Origin: Salinibacterium sp. UTAS2018
Lineage (GTDB): Bacteria > Actinomycetota > Actinomycetes > Actinomycetales > Microbacteriaceae
NCBI RefSeq assembly: GCF_004118935.1
Contig: NZ_CP035375.1
Span: 2,604,001-2,668,000, forward strand
Reading direction: 5' to 3'
DNA: 64,000 nt
This document shows positions 27,355 to 35,926 of this stretch, piece after piece. The notes under the pieces are model-generated. The model ran no database searches and was not told where the DNA came from. It was given only the letters and a program-made list of their open reading frames with translations. The number at the start of each line of letters is the position of its first letter. Position 1 is the first letter of the stretch. A program made the translations under genes and the position numbers.

Positions 27355-29168
27355 TAGTACTTTCTCTCCATCGGCGGGTAGTTAGTGATCACTACCGGCT
27401 TCCAGTCGAGGCGGATGTGGTCACCCGCCTCCTCTGATTCTGGGTCGCCCGTGAGGTACGCCATCGTGTGCACGAGGAAGTTCTCGTCGTCACGATTGGG
27501 GTAGTCCTCACGCATGTGACCGCCGCGGCTTTCCTTGCGCGAACGCGCCGAGTACACGAGTACTTCGGCGAGGTCGAGCAGGAAGCCAAGCTCCACGGCT
27601 TCGAGCAGGTCGGTGTTGAACCGCTTGCCCTTGTCGTGCAGTTGAATGTTCTTGTAACGAGCGCGCAGCTTCTGGATGAGGTTGGTGACCTCTTCGAGGC
27701 TCTCATCCGTACGGAAGATCTGCGCGTTGCGGTCCATCGAGTCTTGCAACTCTTTACGGATTACAGCAATGCGCTCGGTGCCATCACCGGCGCGAACCAT
27801 GTCGAGGATGCGCTTGACGCCCCCGGCAGGGTCCTTCGGCAGCGGTACGAACTCAGCGGTCTTGGCGTAGGCGACGGCTGACTTGCCGGCACGCTTTCCG
27901 AAGACGTTGATGTCGAGCAGCGAGTTGGTGCCCAGACGGTTGGAACCGTGAACCGAAACACACGCACACTCGCCAGCGGCGTAGAGACCCTTGACGACAT
28001 CCGTGTTGTTGCGCAGAACTTCTGCTTGAACGTTGGTCGGGATGCCACCCATGGCGTAATGCGCGGTCGGCAGTACGGGTACGGGTTCGGTGTATGGCTC
28101 AACACCCAGGTAGGTACGAGCGAACTCCGTGATGTCCGGCAGTTTTTCGTCGATGACGGCAGGCTCGAGGTGGGTGATGTCAAGGAACAGGTAGTCCTTG
28201 TCAGGGCCAGCTCCGCGGCCTTCACGAATCTCGGTGGCCATCGAACGCGCCACGATGTCTCGCGGCGCGAGGTCCTTGAGCGTCGGCGTGTAGCGCTCCA
28301 TGAAACGCTCGCCCTCGGCGTTACGCAAGATAGCGCCTTCGCCTCGAGCAGCTTCAGAGAGCAGGATGCCGAGCCCGGCCAACCCGGTGGGGTGGAACTG
28401 GAAGAACTCCATGTCTTCAAGGGGGAGACCCTTGCGCCAGATGATTCCGACGCCGTCACCGGTGAGGGTGTGGGCGTTGGATGTCGTCTTGAAGATCTTG
28501 CCGAATCCACCGGTAGCGAAGATGATCGCCTTGGACTGGAACACGTGCAGCTCGCCGGTGGCGAGTTCATACGCCACAACGCCAGAGGGCTGTTCGATGC
28601 CGTCGACCTCGGTCATGACCAGGTCAAGAACATAGAACTCGTTGAAGAAGTTGATGCCGAGCTTGACGCAGTTTTGGTACAGCGTCTGAAGGATCATGTG
28701 ACCGGTGCGGTCGGCCGCGTAGCAGGCACGACGAACAGGAGCCTTGCCGTGCTCGCGGGTGTGACCACCAAAACGACGCTGGTCGATCTTTCCGTCTTCG
28801 GTGCGGTTGAACGGGAGCCCCATGTTCTCAAGGTCGATTACCGCGTCAATGGCCTCTTTAGCGAGGATCTCAGCAGCATCTTGATCGACGAGGTAGTCGC
28901 CACCCTTGACGGTGTCGTAGGTGTGCCATTCCCAGTTGTCGTCCTCAACGTTCGCGAGGGCAGCAGCCATACCGCCCTGCGCCGCACCAGTGTGCGAGCG
29001 AGTGGGGTAGAGCTTCGAAATCACTGCGGTCTTAGCGTGCGGGCCGGCTTCAATAGCGGCACGCATACCGGCGCCACCGGCGCCCACAATGACGATGTCG
29101 AACTGGTGGTAATGGACTCCGTCAATGACGGTTCCGTCGGCAATATCGCCGGTGTTGATCGTAGACAA
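27354..29168 (-). CDS. sdhA: Succinate dehydrogenase flavoprotein subunit
   Basis: This 604-residue catalytic subunit oxidises succinate to fumarate. The FAD-binding start is [18 protein letters not shown], the His that carries covalent FAD is in [14 protein letters not shown], and the substrate-site block [22 protein letters not shown] is present in parts. The C-terminal block [15 protein letters not shown] is typical. It begins directly after the sdhD stop. Confidence 0.97.
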   Translation of the reverse strand: MSTINTGDIADGTVIDGVHYHQFDIVIVGAGGAGMRAAIEAGPHAKTAVISKLYPTRSHTGAAQGGMAAALANVEDDNWEWHTYDTVKGGDYLVDQDAAEILAKEAIDAVIDLENMGLPFNRTEDGKIDQRRFGGHTREHGKAPVRRACYAADRTGHMILQTLYQNCVKLGINFFNEFYVLDLVMTEVDGIEQPSGVVAYELATGELHVFQSKAIIFATGGFGKIFKTTSNAHTLTGDGVGIIWRKGLPLEDMEFFQFHPTGLAGLGILLSEAARGEGAILRNAEGERFMERYTPTLKDLAPRDIVARSMATEIREGRGAGPDKDYLFLDITHLEPAVIDEKLPDITEFARTYLGVEPYTEPVPVLPTAHYAMGGIPTNVQAEVLRNNTDVVKGLYAAGECACVSVHGSNRLGTNSLLDINVFGKRAGKSAVAYAKTAEFVPLPKDPAGGVKRILDMVRAGDGTERIAVIRKELQDSMDRNAQIFRTDESLEEVTNLIQKLRARYKNIQLHDKGKRFNTDLLEAVELGFLLDLAEVLVYSARSRKESRGGHMREDYPNRDDENFLVHTMAYLTGDPESEEAGDHIRLDWKPVVITNYPPMERKY

Positions 29169-29621
29169 TTAGCGTCCCTCACAGATGCTGGCAAGCAGGG
29201 CTGGGTCAGCACCGGCTGGGCAGGGGTCGAAGGTGGTGATCACGAGGGTTCCCAGCGTGATCAGGATGATGGTGGATGCGGCGATTCCAATGAGCAGAAT
29301 CTTGCGAACCTTGGGGTTGCTTGCATAATCGTTGACCAGCGTGCGCATTCCGTTGCCGCCGTGAATGAGAGCAAGCCACAACATGAGGCCGTCCCAGACT
29401 CGCCAGAACGGGTCAGAGAGCTTGCCGCCGACAAATGCGAAGTCGATGGCCTTGACTCCTTCGCCCAAGAACATGTTGACAAGAAGGTGGCCGAAGATGA
29501 GGACTACGAGAACGACGCCAGAAGCGCGCATGTAGATCCATCCCCATTTTTCCCAGTTGATTCCGCCGGTACGACGGCCACGGGTTGGAGTGCGGGGGGC
29601 TTCGATGAGACTCATGCTCAA
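29169..29621 (-). CDS. sdhD: Succinate dehydrogenase hydrophobic membrane anchor subunit
   Basis: The protein has 150 residues with three membrane spans (VVLVVLIFGHLLVNMFL; GLMLWLALIHGGNGMRTL; ILLIGIAASTIILITLGTLVI). His residues in FGHLL and IHGGNGMR are the probable haem and quinone-site ligands. Its ATG overlaps the sdhC stop by 4 bases. Confidence 0.9.
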   Translation of the reverse strand: MSMSLIEAPRTPTRGRRTGGINWEKWGWIYMRASGVVLVVLIFGHLLVNMFLGEGVKAIDFAFVGGKLSDPFWRVWDGLMLWLALIHGGNGMRTLVNDYASNPKVRKILLIGIAASTIILITLGTLVITTFDPCPAGADPALLASICEGR

Positions 29622-30055
29622 CCTCCGAAGACGTGCATTAGCTGGCGGGGAATGAATCCGGCGAGCAGCACAAGCCAGATTCCAACTACAACCCAGAACA
29701 GGGTGCGCTGATGCTTGGCGCCGAAAGCCCAGAAGTCAATCAGGATGATGCGCAGGCCGTTGACCGCGTGGAAGCCGATCGCTGCCACAAGGCCGATCTC
29801 TGCAAGACCCATGAGCGGCGTCTTGTAGGACTCGATGACGATGTTGTAAGCCTCAGGGCTCACGCGGATGAGTGCAGTATCCAAGATGTGCACGAGGAGG
29901 AAGAAGTAAATGCCCACACCCGTAATACGGTGCAGCACCCACGACCACATGCCCTCTTTACCCCGGTACAGGGTGCCAGCAGGTCTCTTGGGTGAGCGAA
30001 TCTTGGGCGGCGTCTGCGGCTCCGCCACTAGGTTGCTCGCCGACTTCTCTGGCAC
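29618..30055 (-). CDS. sdhC: Succinate dehydrogenase cytochrome b556 subunit
   Basis: The protein has 145 residues with a soluble N-terminus and three spans; WSWVLHRITGVGIYFFLLVHILD is the family signature with haem-ligand His. It is the first gene of sdhCDAB. A TAGAAT box at 30130-30125 and a hairpin at the predicted 5' end of the mRNA precede it. Confidence 0.92.
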   Translation of the reverse strand: MPEKSASNLVAEPQTPPKIRSPKRPAGTLYRGKEGMWSWVLHRITGVGIYFFLLVHILDTALIRVSPEAYNIVIESYKTPLMGLAEIGLVAAIGFHAVNGLRIILIDFWAFGAKHQRTLFWVVVGIWLVLLAGFIPRQLMHVFGG

Positions 30056-30103
30056 GAGGACCCTCCTTGCGGTCTTGGGTCGCGTCCACCGCGACCGATG
30101 AGT

Positions 30104-30130
30104 GTCCGCGAAGCGGACCTTCCCATTCTA
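30104..30130 (-). promoter_or_regulatory. sdh promoter -10 box with a 5'-terminal mRNA hairpin
   Basis: TAGAAT (30130-30125) would start transcription near 30118, exactly where GTCCGC-TTC-GCGGAC (30118-30104) begins. A stem-loop at the very 5' end often stabilises mRNA. The -35 box is not clear. Confidence 0.4.
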
Positions 30131-30179
30131 TTCCCGCTCACTGACGCTCGCTTCCCAGTCGACCCTAAATAGCAAGAAA

Positions 30180-30197
30180 TCACGAAGGTTTTCGTGA
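30180..30197 (-). terminator. Small terminator after the MerR gene
   Basis: On the minus strand TCACGAA-AACC-TTCGTGA is a perfect 7-bp stem followed by TTTCTT, about 45 bases after the MerR stop. Confidence 0.5.
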
Positions 30198-30242
30198 ATA
30201 TTGCGGAACTTAAGAAGCACCGATGAGCGCGAACCACGCAAT

Positions 30243-30689
30243 TTACAAAGAGGCCCCCGCGGTCAGGAGAGCTACATCGTGTCGCTCGTCGCTAGTGTCG
30301 TGCTCATTGAGAGCCGCACGGTACCAGCCAATTTTCGCGGTGATGCCAGCAAGGTGTCGTTCCTGCTCGGCCAATTCGCGGGCAACGTTGTCGCGATGCT
30401 GCTCGAGCAAGCGCATTCGTTCGGCAGCGGTGTCGTGATCGCTGCGCACGAGATCTGCGTATTCGAGGATCGAGCGGATGGGCATGCCGGTGCGGCGAAG
30501 GTGGCCGATGAACTCGACAGCTTTGATATCAATCTCGCGGTAGCGCCGCTGGCCATTAGAGAGGCGGGGTACTACTAGCAGTCCAGCCTTCTCGTAATAA
30601 CGCAGCGTGTGCACCGTTACGCCGGTGTGCTCCGCGACTTCGCCGATGCTGAGGACTTGCTCCGTGTGGTGTGTCATTGCAGTGTTCAT
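30243..30689 (-). CDS. MerR-family transcriptional regulator
   Basis: The protein has about 148 residues with the winged-helix start (SIGEVAEHTGVTVHTLRYYEKAGLL), the RRYREIDIKAVEFI block and a C-terminal coiled coil (RMRLLEQHRDNVARELAEQERHLAGI). There are no Cys metal ligands, so it is likely of the small-molecule or redox-independent type. The frame is open to 30731, through its own operator; ATG 30689 or ATG 30677 is the likely start. The palindrome directly upstream suggests autoregulation. Confidence 0.88.
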   Translation of the reverse strand: MNTAMTHHTEQVLSIGEVAEHTGVTVHTLRYYEKAGLLVVPRLSNGQRRYREIDIKAVEFIGHLRRTGMPIRSILEYADLVRSDHDTAAERMRLLEQHRDNVARELAEQERHLAGITAKIGWYRAALNEHDTSDERHDVALLTAGASL

Positions 30690-30696
30690 TGTTCTC

Positions 30697-30714
30697 CCTA
30701 GAGTGCACTCTAGG
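30697..30714 (-). promoter_or_regulatory. MerR operator: perfect 18-bp palindrome overlapping a promoter
   Basis: CCTAGAGTGCACTCTAGG is a perfect palindrome. On the minus strand TTGACC (30718-30713) overlaps its left edge as a -35 box and AACAAT (30693-30688) lies 19 bases on, the long spacer expected of MerR-controlled promoters. The operator abuts the stop codon of the upstream glycosyltransferase gene. Confidence 0.75.
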
Positions 30715-31848
30715 TCAAGATTTTGGCGCAAACACAGGCAGCGCAGCGATCGCAGACTCGTAGTGCCCCATCAACTCAGCGCAGATGCCGCTCCACGATT
30801 TGTTGAGCACAGTCCGTCGCCCGGCTTCGCCCATGCGTGCCCGAAGTCCTGAATCGACGGCGAGCGCCTCCACATAGGCGCGCAGCTCGCCATCGTTGTC
30901 GGCCTCGAACAGAAAGCCGTTGTTTCCGTGGTCGATCAAGTCGATCGGCCCGCCGGCGCGAGGGGCAACCACGGGCAATCCCGCAGCGTGAGCTTCCTGC
31001 AAAGTTTGGCCAAAGGTCTCCTCCGTGCCCGTGTGAGCGAAGATATCGAAGGCGGCGTAAGCCGTCGCCAGTTCCTCGCCGCCGAGCTTGCCGAGCCAAG
31101 TAACGGGGATGCCAGCAAGTTCCTTTTTCACGAGCGCAGTCGAAGATCCGTCGCCTACAATCGCCACGCGCACTCCGGTCAGTCCCCGAAGAGTGCGAAG
31201 TCGCTCGACCTGCTTTTCCGGAGCGATGCGCCCGACGTAACCGATGACGACTTCGCCGCGAGGCGCGAGCCGCGTGCGCAATCGGGCGGTGGCGGGGGAG
31301 AGCTTTTTCGCGGGGTGGTACATCGCCAGGTCGACCCCGCGGCCCCACCGCTCGAGCTTCGTTAGGCCGATTGCTTTCAGATCGGCCATGGCAGTGCTGG
31401 AGGGAGCGAGCGTCAGTTGGGCTCCATCGTGGATCCAGCGCACAATGCGCCATGCCAATTTCGTCGCTTGCCCGAGACGGTGGCGGCGGGCGTACCCCGC
31501 CACATCCGTCTGAAAAATAGCCACGGTCGGAATGCCGAGGCGGTTAGCGGAGGAGATGGCCTGCGCGCCAAGCAGGAATGGCGCTGCCGCGTGAACGACG
31601 TCAGGCCGAAAGTCGGCAATGAGCTTGTGCACTTGCGGGTTCGGAAGTCCCACCGGGAACTGGCGGTACGCCAGTGCGGGAACAGCGTGAACAACGAAGC
31701 CCGCGTACGATCGTGGCGCTCCGGCCGAGGGGCAAATGACGATTGCGTCGTGGCCCTCCGCGCTCAGGTAATCGAGCACTTTGAGCACGCTATTCGTGAC
31801 TCCGTTGACGGTGGGGAGAAAGCTCTCACTCACAATGACGATTCGCAC
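30715..31848 (-). CDS. GT4-family glycosyltransferase (mannosyltransferase-like)
   Basis: The protein has about 377 residues with a GT-B fold. N-terminal RIVIVSESFLPTVNGVTNSVLKVLDYL and C-terminal GTEETFGQTLQEAHAAGLPVVAPRAGGPIDLI (both in parts) are typical of actinobacterial PimB'/MgtA-like mannosyltransferases that use GDP-mannose. The neighbouring guanylyltransferase would supply that donor. The frame opens at 31881, but a GTG at 31848 with GAGG 10 bases upstream is the likelier start. The stop codon touches the MerR operator. Confidence 0.88.
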   Translation of the reverse strand: MRIVIVSESFLPTVNGVTNSVLKVLDYLSAEGHDAIVICPSAGAPRSYAGFVVHAVPALAYRQFPVGLPNPQVHKLIADFRPDVVHAAAPFLLGAQAISSANRLGIPTVAIFQTDVAGYARRHRLGQATKLAWRIVRWIHDGAQLTLAPSSTAMADLKAIGLTKLERWGRGVDLAMYHPAKKLSPATARLRTRLAPRGEVVIGYVGRIAPEKQVERLRTLRGLTGVRVAIVGDGSSTALVKKELAGIPVTWLGKLGGEELATAYAAFDIFAHTGTEETFGQTLQEAHAAGLPVVAPRAGGPIDLIDHGNNGFLFEADNDGELRAYVEALAVDSGLRARMGEAGRRTVLNKSWSGICAELMGHYESAIAALPVFAPKS

Positions 31849-31925
31849 AATCAGCACCTCAGTTCGTCTCGTGATGCTCACGGTACGAGGCGCGGATATC
31901 CGGCGAGTTAACGGGCGCTGAAGTC

Positions 31926-31931
31926 TATGGT
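31926..31931 (+). promoter_or_regulatory. -10 box of a probable leaderless promoter for manC
   Basis: TATGGT ends 6 bases before the ATG at 31938. Confidence 0.4.
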
Positions 31932-31937
31932 TGATAC

Positions 31938-33059
31938 ATGAACCAACATGAGGGATCGTTCGACAACTTCTACAGCGTGATCCCGGCCGGCGGCATTGGA
32001 TCGCGTCTCTGGCCGCTGTCCCGCGCGGATGCCCCCAAGTTTCTGCACGACCTCACCGGGTCAGGCCAGACCCTGCTGCGTGACACATGGGATCGACTAG
32101 CTCCGCTTTCCGGTTCGGATCGCATCATGGTTGTCACGGGGCGAGCGCATCGCGCCGCCGTTGAGAAGCAGTTGCCAGAACTCAGCGACCCCAACGTTGT
32201 GCTCGAAAGTGAACCGAAAGACTCGTCCGCAGCCATCGGGCTCGCGGCCGCGATTCTGCTCAAACGCGAACCTAACGTGATTATCGGATCGTTTGCGGCC
32301 GATCATGTGATTCGCGACATCCGTGGGTTCAAGCGCAGCGTGCGCGAATCGATTGCAGTCGCGAACGCCGGGTTCATTGCGGCGATCGGCATCACCCCAA
32401 CCGAGCCCGCCATCGGATTTGGCTACATCCACTGCGGAGACGCTCTGGAGATTGAGGGTGCGCCGAGCGCGATCAAGGCCAAGTCGTTTGTCGAAAAGCC
32501 CGACTTCGCTACGGCCCAGTCGTATGTCGCCAGCGGCGACTTTTTGTGGAACGGTGGCATGTTCATCTCGCGCGCCGACGTTCTGCTCGAACAACTCGGT
32601 AAAGCGCAGCCGGAGTTGCTCGAGGGCCTCACTGCGCTTGCCGAGGTGTGGGACACCCCGGAGCGGGGTGCTGTCGTCGATGCCGTTTGGCCACATCTCG
32701 CCAAGATTGCGATCGACTACACGGTGGCCGAGCCGGCAGCAGCAGAAGGCAAGCTCGTGGTGGTTCCCGGCGACTTCGATTGGGACGACGTGGGGGATTT
32801 CGCCTCGATCGCTAAATTGCACTCGGGGGGCCGCAAATCTGACTTGGCCATTCTTGGGGAGAACGCACGAGTTTTGGCTGATAAGTCGACCGGAGTTGTG
32901 ATTAGCCAGACTGACCGGCTTATTTCCCTCATTGGGGTAAACAACATCGTCGTGGTCGATACGCCGGACGCTTTGCTGGTTACTACAACCGCGAACGCTC
33001 AGAGAGTGAAATCTGTAGTGGATGCTCTAAAAATCTCCGGACGCAACGACGTCTTGTGA
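31938..33059 (+). CDS. manC: Mannose-1-phosphate guanylyltransferase
   Basis: The 373-residue enzyme makes GDP-mannose from mannose-1-phosphate and GTP. The pyrophosphorylase signature is AGGIGSRLWPLSR near the N-terminus; FVEKPDFATAQSYVASGDFLWNGGMF (in parts) is the sugar-site block, and VVPGDFDWDDVGDF is family-typical. It lacks the isomerase domain of bifunctional forms. It diverges from the GT4 gene, whose donor it could provide. Confidence 0.92.
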   Translation: MNQHEGSFDNFYSVIPAGGIGSRLWPLSRADAPKFLHDLTGSGQTLLRDTWDRLAPLSGSDRIMVVTGRAHRAAVEKQLPELSDPNVVLESEPKDSSAAIGLAAAILLKREPNVIIGSFAADHVIRDIRGFKRSVRESIAVANAGFIAAIGITPTEPAIGFGYIHCGDALEIEGAPSAIKAKSFVEKPDFATAQSYVASGDFLWNGGMFISRADVLLEQLGKAQPELLEGLTALAEVWDTPERGAVVDAVWPHLAKIAIDYTVAEPAAAEGKLVVVPGDFDWDDVGDFASIAKLHSGGRKSDLAILGENARVLADKSTGVVISQTDRLISLIGVNNIVVVDTPDALLVTTTANAQRVKSVVDALKISGRNDVL

Positions 33060-33189
33060 CGTGGGGATTTCGCGTTTGTAACCATTCGGCTTCGGCGCTC
33101 ATATTCGCACAATGGAACTGTTGATTCTTCGGTAGCGTAGGTTCACTATGTTTCGACAATTTCTGTCGGACAGCATTTTGGAGGACACC

Positions 33190-34287
33190 TTGAGAATCAG
33201 CACTCACGGCCGCGCACTCAGCGGCATGGCGCTCGTTGCGACCAGCGCACTCGTACTCGCCGGTTGCGCATCCGCGCCGGAAGAGACCGAAGCAGGATCG
33301 GGCGAAATGCTTGACTTCCTTCCCTGCATGGTTTCCGACTCGGGCGGATTCGACGACAAGTCGTTCAACCAGCTCGGCTACGAAGGCATCGAAGCCGCAG
33401 CCGACGCCCTCGGTGTTGAGTTCAACGCAGTCGAGTCGACCAGCGATGCAGACTACGCGCCCAACATCGAGAGCCTCATCGCCGAGGGTTGCGACCTGAT
33501 CGTCACTGTTGGCTTCAACCTCTCCGCAGCGACCGTTGAATTTGCTCAGGCAAACCCCGACGTCAACTTCGCCATCGTCGATGATGCAGCAGACAACGAC
33601 TTCGACGGAACGACTGACGCCGAGAACATCAAGCCCATCCTCTTCGACACCGCTGGCGCAGCATTCCTCGCTGGCTACGCGTCGGCAAGCTACTCGAAGT
33701 CAGGCGTCGTAGGTACCTACGGCGGAATGAACTTCCCCACCGTCTCCATCTTCATGGATGGTGCAGCTCAGGGCGTCGAGTACTACAACGCTGAAAAGGG
33801 AACCGATATTAAGGTTCGCGGTTGGGACACTGCAGCTCAGGACGGAACGTTCATCGGTAGCTTCGCTCCCGGAACCGACTCGCGCGCCGCAGCTCAGAAC
33901 CTGATCGACCAGGGTGCAGACGTTCTGCTTCCCGTCGGTGGACCCATCTTCCAGAGCGCGGTTGAGGCAATTCGCGACTCCGGCAAGGACGTTGCCATGA
34001 TCGGCGTCGACGCTGACCTCACCGAGACCGAGACCGAGGCAGCAGACCTGTTCCTCACCTCGATCCTCAAGCAGATCAAGGTTGCTGTTGAAGAAGTAGT
34101 CACCGAGGCTTCGAGCGGATCGCTCGACACCACGCCGTACATCGGAACCCTCGAAAACGGTGGAGTTGGCATCGCGCCGTTCCACGACTTCGAGTCGATG
34201 GTTGACGGAGGCCTCGAGGCTGAACTCGTTACGGTCAAGGACGGCATCATCTCCGGCGACATCGTCGTCAAGTCGTACCTCAACTAG
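33190..34287 (+). CDS. BMP-family (nucleoside) ABC transporter substrate-binding lipoprotein
   Basis: The 365-residue lipoprotein (lipobox LVLAGC) belongs to the BMP/Med family, whose members bind nucleosides. Family blocks: SDSGGFDDKSFNQLGYEG, YASASYSKSGVVGTYGGMNFP. I place the start at TTG 33190 because GGAGG lies 5 bases before it and a standard signal peptide follows; the frame is open from 33148. Two permeases, an ATPase, cdd and deoA follow, which supports nucleosides as cargo. Confidence 0.93.
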   Translation: MRISTHGRALSGMALVATSALVLAGCASAPEETEAGSGEMLDFLPCMVSDSGGFDDKSFNQLGYEGIEAAADALGVEFNAVESTSDADYAPNIESLIAEGCDLIVTVGFNLSAATVEFAQANPDVNFAIVDDAADNDFDGTTDAENIKPILFDTAGAAFLAGYASASYSKSGVVGTYGGMNFPTVSIFMDGAAQGVEYYNAEKGTDIKVRGWDTAAQDGTFIGSFAPGTDSRAAAQNLIDQGADVLLPVGGPIFQSAVEAIRDSGKDVAMIGVDADLTETETEAADLFLTSILKQIKVAVEEVVTEASSGSLDTTPYIGTLENGGVGIAPFHDFESMVDGGLEAELVTVKDGIISGDIVVKSYLN

Positions 34288-34302
34288 TTAGATAGCACTA
34301 CA

Positions 34303-34330
34303 GGGGGCTGGCTCGAGAGGGTCAGCCCCC
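34303..34330 (+). terminator. Hairpin between binding-protein and ATPase genes (partial terminator)
   Basis: GGGGGCTG and CAGCCCCC pair around a 12-base loop, followed by TTCGTTTTCG. It lies inside the importer operon and could let the binding protein be made in excess. Confidence 0.7.
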
Positions 34331-34411
34331 TTCGTTTTCGATTAGCCTTCTGAGGCTAATTGTGTGAATCCCACGATGGCGAGGACGCCATCACAGCATT
34401 GAGGAGAGATT

Positions 34412-35926
34412 GTGAAGCTTGAGCTGCGAGGTATTACCAAGCGCTTCGGTGACCTAATCGCGAATGATCATATTGATCTCACTGTCGAAGAGGGCGAGAT
34501 TCATTGTCTCCTCGGCGAGAATGGCGCGGGCAAGTCAACGTTGATGAATGTGCTTTACGGCCTGTATCAGGCTGAAGAGGGCGAGATTCTCATCGATGAT
34601 GAGGTGCGCCACTTCGCTGGCCCCGGAGACGCGATGCGCTCTGGAATCGGTATGGTCCACCAGCACTTCATGCTGATCCCCGTCTTCACCGTGGCTGAAA
34701 ACGTCGCTCTCGGGCACGAGCAGGTCTATGGCCCCGGCCTCCTGAACTTAGAAGCTGCTCGCACCCTCGTGCGTGAAATTTCCGCACGATTCGGCTTCGA
34801 CATCGATCCCGATGCTCTCGTGGAAGACCTTCCCGTGGGCGTTCAGCAGCGAGTTGAGATCGTCAAGGCGCTCTCCCGCGAAGCCAAGGTTCTCGTTTTT
34901 GATGAGCCGACCGCTGTGCTTACCCCGCAAGAAACTGACGAGTTCATGGCGATCATGCGTCAGCTCAAGAGCGAGGGAACCTCTATCGTCTTCATCACGC
35001 ACAAGCTGCGTGAGGTCCGCGAAGTAGCGGATCGGATCACCGTAATTCGCCTCGGAAAGGTCGTCGCCGAAGCCGACCCCAACGCGGGCAAGGAAGAACT
35101 CGCTTCGCTCATGGTTGGTCGTGCGGTTGACCTCACGATCGACAAGGCGCCGGCGCAACTCACCGACAACGCGTTGGTCATTGACAGCCTCACGATCGCT
35201 GACGAGCATGGTCATCGCGCGGTGAAAGATCTCACCGTCACGATCCGTGGCGGCGAAATTCTGGCAATCGCTGGAGTGCAAGGCAACGGTCAAACTGAGC
35301 TCGCCGAGGCGCTGCTCGGAATGCAATCGCGCGCCTCCGGATCCATCACGCTCAACGGACAAGAGCTTCTCGGGCTCAACCCGCGTCAGATTCTCGACTC
35401 TGGTGTCGGTTATGTACCCGAAGACCGCACCGTCGACGGTCTCGTTGGAGAATTTAGTGTTGCCGAAAACTTGATGCTCGACCGTAGCGACGGCGAGCCG
35501 TTCGTGAAGCTCGGAACGCTGCAAACTGACGTTCTGAACGAGTTTGCGACTGAAAAGCTCGAGTCGTACGACATCCGTGCGCAGAGCATCCACGAACACG
35601 TCTCAAAGCTTTCGGGCGGCAACCAGCAGAAGGTCGTTCTGGCGCGCGAAATGAGCCGCGAACTCTCGCTGCTCGTCGTCTCGCAGCCGACTCGTGGACT
35701 CGACGTCGGATCGATCGAGTTCGTGCACGAGCAGATCGTTGGAGTGCGTGATCGCGGTGTCCCCGTGATCGTCGTCTCTACCGAACTCGACGAAGTTGTG
35801 TCTTTGGCAGACCGAATCGCGGTCATGTACAAGGGGCAAATTGTAGGAATTGTGCCTGCGGATACCCCCCGCGAAAAACTCGGCCTCATGATGGCTGGCG
35901 AACGTATTACGGAGGAGGCAGCATGA
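34412..35926 (+). CDS. Nucleoside ABC transporter ATP-binding protein (two ABC domains)
   Basis: The 504-residue protein has tandem nucleotide-binding domains like RbsA/MglA. The first has Walker A LLGENGAGKST, signature-like LPVGVQQRVEIVKAL and Walker B LVFDEPTAVL. The second has a modified Walker A (GVQGNGQTELAEAL) but a good signature LSGGNQQKVVLAREM. This asymmetry is normal for the family. The GTG start follows GAGGAGAG. The stop overlaps the first permease start by 4 bases. Confidence 0.94.
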   Translation: MKLELRGITKRFGDLIANDHIDLTVEEGEIHCLLGENGAGKSTLMNVLYGLYQAEEGEILIDDEVRHFAGPGDAMRSGIGMVHQHFMLIPVFTVAENVALGHEQVYGPGLLNLEAARTLVREISARFGFDIDPDALVEDLPVGVQQRVEIVKALSREAKVLVFDEPTAVLTPQETDEFMAIMRQLKSEGTSIVFITHKLREVREVADRITVIRLGKVVAEADPNAGKEELASLMVGRAVDLTIDKAPAQLTDNALVIDSLTIADEHGHRAVKDLTVTIRGGEILAIAGVQGNGQTELAEALLGMQSRASGSITLNGQELLGLNPRQILDSGVGYVPEDRTVDGLVGEFSVAENLMLDRSDGEPFVKLGTLQTDVLNEFATEKLESYDIRAQSIHEHVSKLSGGNQQKVVLAREMSRELSLLVVSQPTRGLDVGSIEFVHEQIVGVRDRGVPVIVVSTELDEVVSLADRIAVMYKGQIVGIVPADTPREKLGLMMAGERITEEAA

